Below are positions 1-5,730 of a stretch of 9,218 nucleotides of DNA, in pieces. Both the position numbers and the translations under genes were made by a program. Origin of the DNA: Lentisphaeria bacterium (GTDB lineage Bacteria; Verrucomicrobiota; Lentisphaeria; Oligosphaerales; PUNB01); the NCBI GenBank assembly GCA_007133055.1, contig SLNM01000378.1:1-9218 (forward strand), given 5' to 3'. Within the stretch, counting starts at the first letter, position 1. The number at the start of each line of letters is the position of its first letter. A model generated the notes under the pieces. It ran no database searches. It worked only from the letters and a program-made list of their open reading frames with translations, and was not told the DNA's origin.

Positions 1-13
1 TGATTCAGGCTAG
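1..13. repeat. Element-end-like motif at the window edge
   Basis: The first 13 bases (tgattcaggctag) closely match the outer end of the terminal inverted repeat of the 181-bp element at 5731-5911 (ttaatcaggctag on its right side, ttattcaggcta when the left side is read in reverse). A third occurrence (ttaatcaggctag, exact to the right end) lies at 4835-4847. If this is the end of another element copy, the body of that copy would lie to the left, outside the window. The GH65 stop codon falls inside the motif. A match this short could be chance. Confidence 0.35.
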
Positions 14-2430
14 TATTTAAACTCTTTTGACTGACCTTGGCCGATTTTAAAAACTCGGTTGCGGAAGCCGATTCGCACCGGCGGGCAGGGCGCTTCCTCC
101 GCCTCCACCAACAACCGCTGATGGTTGGCGGTTATGGTAAGCCAATGGCCGCGATAGTGGATTTTTTGTCTGACTTCCCGCAGTTCCTCCGGCAGGCATG
201 GGTTGAGCCAGAGGATGTCGCCGCGCAGTTCCAGGCCGCTGTAGCAGCGCAGCACCAAATCGACCGTGCCGGCCATGGCCCCCAAATGGATGCCCTCGCC
301 GGTGGTGCCGCCCTGGACGTCGGCGACATCGCTCATCAGCGCCTTGCCGAACAGGTCCCATGACTGCTCGCGGTCCGAGCGAGCCAGAACCCAGGAGTGA
401 ACAATGCCGCTGAGAGTCGAGCCGTGGGAGGTTCGCCGTTGATAGTATTCCAGGTTGCGTGGGATCATTTCCGGCTGGAATTCATAGCCCAAATGATTGA
501 ACAACTCCTGGATTTTCTCGGCGGAGAAAAGATAGAACAGCATCAGGACATCGGCCTGTTTGCTGGCTTTGTAGCGGTTGATGTCGTCGCCCTCCTTTTC
601 CAGTATCCGGTCGAGTCGGTGAATGTCCCCGTATTTCTTCCGGTATGCTGGCCAGTCCAGTTCCTCTAGTTTTTCATAGCCCTCGAACTGGCTGATGATA
701 CCGTTGCCGTGAAATGGCACGTACATTTTACGGCTTATTTCATTCCATTTTTCAATTTCCCTTTCATCCAGGTTAAGGGTTTGCAGCAGGTCTCGGCGTC
801 GAATGGGGCACAGCAGTTCGAGGGACTGGCGGGCGACTTGCAGGCACCATGACGCCATGATATTGGTGTAGGCGTTGTTGTCCAGCCCCGGTTCCCGGCG
901 TCCGGGGTAGCCGGTATGGAACTCGTCGGGGCCGGCGACATTGCAGATTGCATAGCGTTTTTTCTCCTTGCTGTAGGTGGCGGCGCTGGCCCAGAACATG
1001 GCGATGCTCAGGATCATTTCCGCGCCGGCGAAGGCCATGAACTCAGTGTCGCCGGTAACCTGGAAGTAGCGCCAAACATTGTGTACGATGGCGGCGTTGA
1101 TGTGGCGTTGTTTATAGGTGTGGTCCGGAACCCAGTTGCCGGATTTCGGGTTGAGGTGAACCACCTGGCTCTCCTCGCGCCCGTTGCTGCCGCTCTGCCA
1201 GGGGAACATGGCGCCGCGCAGCCCCTCCCGCCGGGCGGCCCGGCGGGCTTCCGGCAGGCGGCGGCAGCGATATAGCAACAGGGCTCTGGTGATTTGCGGC
1301 AGGCGCAGATTGAGCAGGGGGAAAATAAACAGCTCGTCCCAGAAAATATGCCCCCGGTATGCTTCCCCGTGCAGGCCGCGGGCGGGTACGCCGACATCAA
1401 GATCGATGGTGTGCAGAGAGGTGGTTTGCAGCATGTGGAAGACATGCAGCCGAAGAATCAGCGGTTCCCGCTGTCCCCCCTGGTTTTTCAGTTCAATGTC
1501 GCAGCAGTGCCAGTAGCGGTTCCAGGCTTTTCGGTGGGTTTTCAGCAGACTTTCAAAATCCCCCGCGCGGGCGGCCGCGTTTTCCGCCTCCAGAGCCGGT
1601 TCGCAGATGGCCCGGTCGCGGCCGCTGAAGAGAGTGGCGACTTTTTCGATGCGCACAGTTTCCCCCTGGCGGCAGGGGAGCTGGAGTTGGTGCGCGATAT
1701 AGCCGGGTTCTTTCACGATTTGGCGCGAGAACTCTGGCGGTTCCCGCCTGCCGTCGTTAATCAGGATTCGGGTGCGTATCGTCTGGGCCAGTTGCAGGCG
1801 CGACTGGTTGGTGGCGCTGCACAGCAGCAGAGAGTCAGACCCGCATGGCCGGGCTTCCAAGGTTTCCAAGTGTTTGGTGGCCAGCTTGCGATAGCGCTCG
1901 ACCCCGAGATTCTCCACGCGTCCGTCGAGAGCGGAGCGAACAATTATCTCCCCCTCCCAGTTGACCGGCTGCAACTGCCACTGCAAAGCTGCAAGATGGC
2001 TGTCGGCCATGTGTACAATGCGCCGTGTGAACAGGCGGGTTTCCCGATTCTCCCGATCCCGGAAATGCAGACGATAAGTCAGGATGCCGTGGCGGACATC
2101 AAGTGCCTGCTTGAAATCGAGCCATTCAACCTGGTTGAAATCGAGCCACTCTCCGTCTTCCGGCTTGAAGTTCAAGCACAGCCAATTGGGCAGATTTACC
2201 AAGTCTTCGTTTTCAATATCCCGGCCGGCCACCTGACTGGTGCGCCGATTGTAAACGCCACCCATATAGGTGCCGTGATAGTGGACACCGTCGGTCTGGG
2301 CGCCGGCGAAGGCGCCGCGGGTGGCAAAGCGACCGTTGCCCAGAGTGCATAGCGCCTCGCGCAACTGCTGCTGTTCCGGGTTCCAGTCGTGATAAACAAG
2401 CTGCCATTTCGTGGTTTTCGGCAGGTCCAT
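10..2430 (-). CDS. GH65 family glycoside phosphorylase (maltose/trehalose/kojibiose phosphorylase type)
   Basis: This 806-residue protein has the full length and motif order of glycoside hydrolase family 65. Visible motifs are RGLHGEAYRGHIFWD (351-365) in the (alpha/alpha)6 barrel, GPDEFH (500-505) with E503 as the expected general acid, DNNAYTN (517-523), KQADVL (624-629), TSHGSTLS (667-674), the region of the phosphate site in the phosphorylases, and GGTTGEGIHLGAMAG (707-721). Family members cleave an alpha-glucoside with inorganic phosphate and inversion, releasing beta-glucose 1-phosphate in the cytoplasm; no signal peptide is seen. The beta-phosphoglucomutase gene upstream on the same strand would take that product to glucose 6-phosphate. 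Substrate (maltose, trehalose, trehalose 6-phosphate, kojibiose, nigerose or other) cannot be read from the sequence. The ATG has an AAGGAG seven bases upstream (2438-2443). The stop TAG lies at 12-10. About 1.1 kb of repeat-rich DNA separates it from otsB. Confidence 0.95.
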   Translation of the reverse strand: MDLPKTTKWQLVYHDWNPEQQQLREALCTLGNGRFATRGAFAGAQTDGVHYHGTYMGGVYNRRTSQVAGRDIENEDLVNLPNWLCLNFKPEDGEWLDFNQVEWLDFKQALDVRHGILTYRLHFRDRENRETRLFTRRIVHMADSHLAALQWQLQPVNWEGEIIVRSALDGRVENLGVERYRKLATKHLETLEARPCGSDSLLLCSATNQSRLQLAQTIRTRILINDGRREPPEFSRQIVKEPGYIAHQLQLPCRQGETVRIEKVATLFSGRDRAICEPALEAENAAARAGDFESLLKTHRKAWNRYWHCCDIELKNQGGQREPLILRLHVFHMLQTTSLHTIDLDVGVPARGLHGEAYRGHIFWDELFIFPLLNLRLPQITRALLLYRCRRLPEARRAARREGLRGAMFPWQSGSNGREESQVVHLNPKSGNWVPDHTYKQRHINAAIVHNVWRYFQVTGDTEFMAFAGAEMILSIAMFWASAATYSKEKKRYAICNVAGPDEFHTGYPGRREPGLDNNAYTNIMASWCLQVARQSLELLCPIRRRDLLQTLNLDEREIEKWNEISRKMYVPFHGNGIISQFEGYEKLEELDWPAYRKKYGDIHRLDRILEKEGDDINRYKASKQADVLMLFYLFSAEKIQELFNHLGYEFQPEMIPRNLEYYQRRTSHGSTLSGIVHSWVLARSDREQSWDLFGKALMSDVADVQGGTTGEGIHLGAMAGTVDLVLRCYSGLELRGDILWLNPCLPEELREVRQKIHYRGHWLTITANHQRLLVEAEEAPCPPVRIGFRNRVFKIGQGQSKEFKY

Positions 2431-2437
2431 AGGCAGG

Positions 2438-2443
2438 CTCCTT
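2438..2443 (-). promoter_or_regulatory. Ribosome binding site of the GH65 gene
   Basis: On the minus strand AAGGAG stands seven bases before the ATG at 2430-2428. This is a near-ideal Shine-Dalgarno site and fixes the start. Upstream there is a TACAAT hexamer (complement of 2487-2492) that could be a -10 box, but I see no good -35 at the right distance, so no promoter is called. Confidence 0.75.
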
Positions 2444-2576
2444 GTGTTTTCGTGAATTTGTGAGATGGCTGGCGAGAAGCAAGTTAATTGTAGCTTCGCA
2501 GGAATGCAAATCTTTTTCTACGGACTGCCCGCTTCCGCCAGTATGGCCTGGGAGTAGCCGCGAACCGGTGGGTAAT

Positions 2577-2606
2577 ACGGTCGTCCCCGGCCGTATCGGT
2601 GAGCGG
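2577..2606 (+). repeat. Dispersed repeat, copy A
   Basis: A 30-bp stretch beginning acggtcgtccccggccgtat is repeated directly at 2683-2712 with only two differences (c to a and g to t in the last third). The core contains a short inverted repeat (acgg...ccgt). It lies in the non-coding spacer upstream of the GH65 gene. Related copies occur at 4650-4672 (inverted) and 4694-4717. Confidence 0.75.
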
Positions 2607-2614
2607 GGTGCATT

Positions 2615-2666
2615 CTACGGGCGGGTATCTGACCACCTCGCGTGTGGTCAGACGGGCTGCCCGTAG
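2615..2666. repeat. Nested two-stem hairpin between dispersed repeats A and B
   Basis: The outer stem is ctacgggc (2615-2622) with gcccgtag (2659-2666). The inner stem is tctgaccac (2628-2636) with gtggtcaga (2644-2652). Both are perfect, separated by a small internal loop (2623-2627 against 2653-2658) and capped by ctcgcgt. Seventeen perfect base pairs make a stable fold in either RNA strand. On the minus strand it would sit in the leader of the GH65 message if transcription comes through from otsB. No T-run follows on either side, so it is not a simple intrinsic terminator. Confidence 0.7.
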
Positions 2667-2682
2667 GTACAATATGGTACGC

Positions 2683-2712
2683 ACGGTCGTCCCCGGCCGT
2701 ATAGGTTAGCGG
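2683..2712 (+). repeat. Dispersed repeat, copy B
   Basis: Second direct copy of the 30-bp unit at 2577-2606. Here the conserved block extends to the left: gtacgcacggtcgtc (2677-2691) is found exactly, inverted, at 4658-4672 in the other operon spacer. This shows that the repeat is dispersed and not just a local duplication. Confidence 0.75.
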
Positions 2713-2843
2713 CCATGTTATTTTTTTGCTCTACGAAATGCGAAAAAAACATTATAGCCACAAAAAACACCCGACTTCGCAAAGCCTTCCGCCTTCGATA
2801 CTCCGGCGTGATAAAACGTCGTGGCAGGCAAAAAGTCACAAAA

Positions 2844-3379
2844 AGGCGGCATAGCCGCCTGGGACGGCAGACGCCATGTGTCCCGCCACCACCGGGGTTG
2901 CCCCGGTTGAGCGAGGGTTGGAGGGCAAGGTCGTTTCATAAGGGATAAACATTCGCTCCACGGGGGTGAACCCCGTGGCCTGCCTGATTCCACTTAGCTT
3001 GCAAGTGGTCAGGTGGCGCAGGTGCTGTTGTTTGATCTGTCCGATCCGTCCGATCCGTCCGATCCGTCTGATCCGTCCGATCCGTCTGATCCGTCCGATC
3101 CGTCCGATCCGTCCGATCTGTCTGATCCGTCTGATCCGTCCGATCTGTCTGATCCGTCCGATCTGTCTGATTTGATGCTGGAAGTGCCACAGCCCCCAAG
3201 GGGGCTGCATCATCGTAGCCCAGGGTTAAGCAAAGCGCAACCCTGGGTAGGTATGAGGAGAAAAAACTGTGCCCTGAAGGGGCACTTCAATCGCGCGGGG
3301 AAAACGCAGGGTGAAGCTTGTGTCGCCACCGGCGGGGGCTTCTTTTTTGGTTTTCCGCTTACCCACGGGCTTACGCCCG
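2844..3379. repeat. Field of short hairpins in the otsB-GH65 spacer
   Basis: At least eight perfect or near-perfect stem-loops lie in this stretch: aggcggc/gccgcct (2844-2860), accgggg/ccccggt (2891-2907), ccacgggg/ccccgtgg (2958-2978), ccactt/aagtgg (2990-3008), cagccccc/gggggctg (3190-3207), cccagggtt/aaccctggg (3219-3247), gtgccc/gggcac (3269-3285) and cgggc/gcccg (3366-3379). The 9-bp tandem array sits between the fourth and fifth. Reading frames here give only low-complexity peptides, and none has a convincing ribosome binding site. The layout resembles clusters of REP-like palindromes, but no family is recognised. A minus-strand transcript running from otsB to the GH65 gene would have to pass all of them. 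Confidence 0.65.
3034..3168 (+). repeat. 9-bp tandem repeat, 15 units, consensus GATCYGTCY
   Basis: Fifteen uninterrupted 9-bp units are followed by a partial gat (3169-3171). Every unit is GATC or GATT-free: all begin GATC, and all variation is C/T at unit positions 5 and 9 (gatccgtcc, gatccgtct, gatctgtcc, gatctgtct). Because nine is a multiple of three, the array keeps open frames on both strands, giving Asp-Pro-Ser/Asp-Leu-Ser repeats on the plus strand and Thr-Asp-Arg/Gln repeats on the minus strand. I take these frames as artefacts. The array places a palindromic GATC every nine base pairs. Confidence 0.95.
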
Positions 3380-3523
3380 AGGCTAAATATATACCGCCCT
3401 CTGCAAGGGCTGGGGCCATGAAGAATTGTTCACGCTTTTCGTCGGAGCGTCCATATCCCGGCGACCCGTTGAAGACCTGGAAGCTTTGGATGCTTCAGTT
3501 CAGAAAAACGGGAAAACTTCAGC

Positions 3524-4306
3524 TTACAGAAGGCTCTCCAAAAACTCCTTAACCTGGTCGACATCGGTCAGATGGAATGAAGCGGCGGTCGGCCGTTCCA
3601 GTTCGCCGACATAGATGCCGACACCTTTCCCGGCAAGGGCGCGGAACGCGTCCTCGTCGGTCAGGTCGTCGCCGATATAGACGGGCATGGTCGTTTCAGC
3701 TTGTGGACTCAGTTCCTGCCAGAGCCAGAGCACGGCCCGGCCCTTGTCCCAGTCCACGTCGGGGCGCAGCTCGAAAACCTTCTTGCCGCCGCCCAGGCGG
3801 AGTTTGCCATGGCGGCGCACGGTTTCTTCCACTGCCCGCCGCACCGGTTCAACTTGCGGCTCGGGCACGTTGCGATAGTGAACGGCGGTGGCGAAGGCTT
3901 TTTTCTCAATCTCGCAACCGCGGACACCCTTCAGCTCGCTTTCCAGCTCCGCCGTTGCTTCGGCCAAACTTTCCAGGCATCGTTCGCCTTCCTGATGTTG
4001 CTTGGCCAGGCCGCCGGGGCCGACGATGTCGAAGCCATGGCTGCCCGCATAATAAACATTGTCAAGTTGCACAAAATTCCGCAGCGTCTCCAGTTCCCGA
4101 CCACTGACCAGCGCGACCTTGTACTGCGCCGCCAGCGCCCGCAGGACCTGCCGCATTTCAGGTTCGAGCACGGCGGCGGCCGGGTTGTTGACGATCGGGG
4201 TGAGAGTGCCGTCGTAGTCCAGGAAGAGTATGGGTTCCCGATCCTGCATCCGGCGTTGGAAGGCGGTTCTGCCCGCAGTGGTCAACAAGTCAATCGGCGA
4301 TGTCAT
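3524..4306 (-). CDS. otsB: Trehalose-6-phosphate phosphatase OtsB (HAD superfamily)
   Basis: A 260-residue protein of normal length for the family. It hydrolyses trehalose 6-phosphate to trehalose and phosphate in the cytoplasm. HAD motif I is FLDYDGTLTPI (28-38) with D30 as the nucleophile and D32 as acid/base. Motif II is SGR (68-70). Family-typical blocks are AGSHG (87-91) and KKVFELRP (175-182) followed by DWDKG (185-189). Motif IV is IGDDLTDEDAF (211-221) with the magnesium-binding aspartates. The ATG is preceded by AAAGGA eight bases upstream. It lies between the beta-phosphoglucomutase gene (532 bp before, measured from its start to that stop) and the GH65 gene, all on one strand. The partner synthase OtsA is not in the window. 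Stop is TAA. Confidence 0.95.
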   Translation of the reverse strand: MTSPIDLLTTAGRTAFQRRMQDREPILFLDYDGTLTPIVNNPAAAVLEPEMRQVLRALAAQYKVALVSGRELETLRNFVQLDNVYYAGSHGFDIVGPGGLAKQHQEGERCLESLAEATAELESELKGVRGCEIEKKAFATAVHYRNVPEPQVEPVRRAVEETVRRHGKLRLGGGKKVFELRPDVDWDKGRAVLWLWQELSPQAETTMPVYIGDDLTDEDAFRALAGKGVGIYVGELERPTAASFHLTDVDQVKEFLESLL

Positions 4307-4314
4307 ATGCCAGT

Positions 4315-4320
4315 TCCTTT
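4315..4320 (-). promoter_or_regulatory. Ribosome binding site of otsB
   Basis: AAAGGA on the minus strand lies eight bases before the ATG at 4306-4304 and supports this start. No clear promoter hexamer pair was found upstream. Confidence 0.65.
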
Positions 4321-4424
4321 ATTTTGTGGGGTTCGGTTTGGGTGGCGGTTTGTTTCGCTACCATCACCCGCCGAGGACGAGATCGGGTGAATGGATTGTT
4401 GGAACTCCCTTTTCTTGATTTCCC

Positions 4425-4448
4425 GCAGAGGCGCTGAGGCGCAGAGGG
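4425..4448 (+). repeat. 8-bp tandem repeat, three units (gcagaggc type)
   Basis: Three adjoining octamers gcagaggc, gctgaggc and gcagaggg differ at one or two positions. They lie in the non-coding spacer upstream of otsB. The array is short, and no function is seen. Confidence 0.6.
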
Positions 4449-4513
4449 TTCACTCCTCAAGGCCGTTGACACAGCGAGTAATGCCGGTCTTCATCACGTC
4501 TTTTCCGAAGTTC

Positions 4514-4528
4514 TGTCCCGTCCTGAAA
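4514..4528 (+). repeat. 15-bp motif repeated at the window end; possible insertion-sequence end
   Basis: The 15-mer tgtcccgtcctgaaa occurs here and again as the last 15 bases of the window (9204-9218). It starts with TG, as many IS3-type ends do, and continues tagattgac. No transposase is visible next to it, so here it would be a solo remnant or an excision scar. The link to an insertion sequence is inference. Confidence 0.5.
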
Positions 4529-4534
4529 TAGATT

Positions 4535-4566
4535 GACTCCATGACTTCATGTCTCCATGACTCCGG
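4535..4566 (+). repeat. 8-bp tandem repeat (gactccat type)
   Basis: The octamers gactccat, gacttcat, gtctccat and gactccgg follow directly on the IS-end-like motif: three good units and a partial fourth. This is non-coding microsatellite-like DNA in the spacer between the beta-phosphoglucomutase gene and otsB. Confidence 0.6.
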
Positions 4567-4590
4567 GTCGACGAGAGCGGGCGACGATAG

Positions 4591-4623
4591 CGGTGGACGA
4601 TTGGGCACAAAAATCGTCAACCG
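4591..4623. repeat. 11-bp inverted repeat hairpin
   Basis: cggtggacgat (4591-4601) pairs with atcgtcaaccg (4613-4623) with one mismatch around an 11-base loop. It lies in the spacer upstream of otsB. Without a T-run it is not a clear terminator. Confidence 0.45.
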
Positions 4624-4649
4624 TTCTCCTCCATCGGCGGAGGCTTTGC

Positions 4650-4717
4650 ACGGCCGAGACGACCGTGCGTACTATTGCGATTCGAAAGCGGCAGTACAAC
4701 GGGCGTCCCCGCCGGTA
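4650..4717. repeat. Dispersed repeat, copies C (inverted) and D (direct), forming a hairpin
   Basis: 4650-4672 is the inverted form of the repeat seen at 2677-2700, with 15 bases (4658-4672) exactly complementary in order to 2677-2691. 4694-4717 (gtacaacgggcgtccccgcc...) is a diverged copy in direct orientation. The two face each other across a 21-base spacer and can pair, gtac ends together, into a long imperfect hairpin. The inner gcacgg/ccgtgc (4648-4668) is a further local stem. The unit occurs in both operon spacers and nowhere in the coding regions that I could see. Confidence 0.6.
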
Positions 4718-4771
4718 GCCGCTGCCCCCGCGCCGCCAAACGCCGTCTCGCACCACTCCGCCCCATCACAC

Positions 4772-4840
4772 TTAACCGCACACTTAACCACCCCCTTAAC
4801 CGGATACCCTTAGCCGACTCGCTTAACCGATCCCTTAATC
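4772..4840 (+). repeat. TTAACC repeat with 12-14 bp period, six units
   Basis: The hexamer ttaacc (one ttagcc, one ttaatc) starts at 4772, 4784, 4796, 4810, 4823 and 4835, giving steps of 12, 12, 14, 13 and 12. It lies directly downstream of the beta-phosphoglucomutase stop codon, and the last unit merges with the ttaatcaggctag motif that overlaps that stop. On the minus strand it reads as GGTTAA repeats just after the gene. The roughly helical spacing could suit binding of a protein to one DNA face, or it may be a decayed minisatellite. Confidence 0.65.
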
Positions 4841-5594
4841 AGGCTAGTTCCGTCAGTTTGGCGACCGCGATGTCGGCGCCGTTTTCGGTCAGTTCCTGAT
4901 GATTGTCCTTGCGCGCCACTCCCACGACCAGGCCGAAATGCCCGGCCCGGCCTGCCTGGACTCCGGAAATCGCGTCCTCGAACACCATGCATTGACTTGG
5001 CTCAAGGTCGAGTCGGGCGGCCGCTTCGAGAAATATGTCCGGGCCTGGTTTTCCCTTAAGACCAAGCTGTCGCGACACCTCGCCGTCGACCCGGACATCG
5101 AACAGCTCTTCCACTCCGCCCCGGGCGATTACCGAACGGCAGTTGCGGCTGGAGGAGACGATGGCGGTCTTCAATCCTGCCTGCCGCCATTCATTGATTT
5201 TCTTCAGAGTGTCCGGGTAAACCTCCACCCCGTCGCGCTCCAGCACTTCATTGAAGAAACGGTTTTTTCGTTTGCCCAGTCCGTGAACGGTGGATTCGGT
5301 TTCACCGTCATTTTCATTGCCCTCGGGCAGCTCTATGTGCCGGGAGGCCAGAAATTTTCGGATGCCATCGAGACGCGGCAGGCCGTCCACATACTGAGTG
5401 TAGTCCTGGTCCGGGTCGAATTCCTGAAATGGTTCGCCCCGCGCCTGGCTGTATGATTCGAGGAACTCGTCGAACATTCTTTTCCAGGCTCTGGCATGAA
5501 CCACGGCGGTGCGGGTGACCACTCCGTCCATATCGAAGATGGCCGCCTGGAAACGGGTTGCTTTGACTGTTTGTGTCTTGATTGTCAGCATCAT
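4839..5594 (-). CDS. Beta-phosphoglucomutase family HAD enzyme (GH65-associated type)
   Basis: A 251-residue HAD protein if it starts at the ATG at 5594. It should convert beta-glucose 1-phosphate to glucose 6-phosphate in the cytoplasm. Motif I is IFDMDGVVT (19-27) with D21 as nucleophile and D23 as acid/base, followed by HARAWKRMFDEFL and a helical cap with YVDGLPRLDGIRKFLASR (68-85) and HGLGKRKNRFF (104-114). This cap is typical of the enzymes paired with or fused to GH65. Motif II is SSSR (147-150), motif III is KGKPGPDIF (180-188), and motif IV is FEDAISGVQAGRAG (205-218). The frame is open to a TTG at 5654, but that start adds 20 atypical residues and has no Shine-Dalgarno site. Two ATGs (5594 and 5591) follow TTAGG closely and fit the family length, though the spacing is short. 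The stop TGA overlaps a motif shared with the 181-bp element. Confidence 0.88.
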   Translation of the reverse strand: MMLTIKTQTVKATRFQAAIFDMDGVVTRTAVVHARAWKRMFDEFLESYSQARGEPFQEFDPDQDYTQYVDGLPRLDGIRKFLASRHIELPEGNENDGETESTVHGLGKRKNRFFNEVLERDGVEVYPDTLKKINEWRQAGLKTAIVSSSRNCRSVIARGGVEELFDVRVDGEVSRQLGLKGKPGPDIFLEAAARLDLEPSQCMVFEDAISGVQAGRAGHFGLVVGVARKDNHQELTENGADIAVAKLTELA

Positions 5595-5730
5595 CCTAAG
5601 ATAGAACCAAACCGGCGATTTGTCCAGTCCCCCGTTAACTATCCAACTGAACAATGTCAGCGTTGGTCAGCCGAACTTAACTGACTTGTAACAAGATAGA
5701 TAACACCGCCATTAATCGATATTCAGTGCT

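Noticed and set aside
1294..2352. 352-codon plus-strand frame
   Set aside because: It lies wholly antisense to the GH65 gene, whose motifs are intact, and shows no family motif itself. It is a GC-driven shadow frame.
3034..3168. CRISPR array
   Set aside because: Units are 9 bp with no spacers, and there is no cas gene.
2836..3213. Minus-strand frames with Ile-Gly-Arg or Thr-Asp-Arg repeats
   Set aside because: Same tandem repeat read on the other strand; two frames are open at once, which is the mark of a repeat artefact.
3321..3346. Rho-independent terminator on the plus strand (ggcgggggcttctttttt)
   Set aside because: The T-run is real, but the only stem next to it is four base pairs (cgcc/ggcg) set apart from the T-run, and there is no plus-strand gene to terminate.
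3013..3552. Plus-strand frame of 179 codons with Asp-Pro-Ser repeats
   Set aside because: The frame stays open because a 9-bp tandem repeat contains no stop; the part after the array runs through hairpins and into the antisense of otsB. No good ribosome binding site and no protein-like composition.
3426..3614. 62-codon plus-strand frame overlapping the otsB 3' end
   Set aside because: No ribosome binding site, and the second half is antisense to otsB; the composition gives no reason to keep it.
5595..5654. Upstream TTG start for the beta-phosphoglucomutase
   Set aside because: It would add 20 residues not expected in the family and has no Shine-Dalgarno sequence; the ATGs at 5594/5591 fit better.
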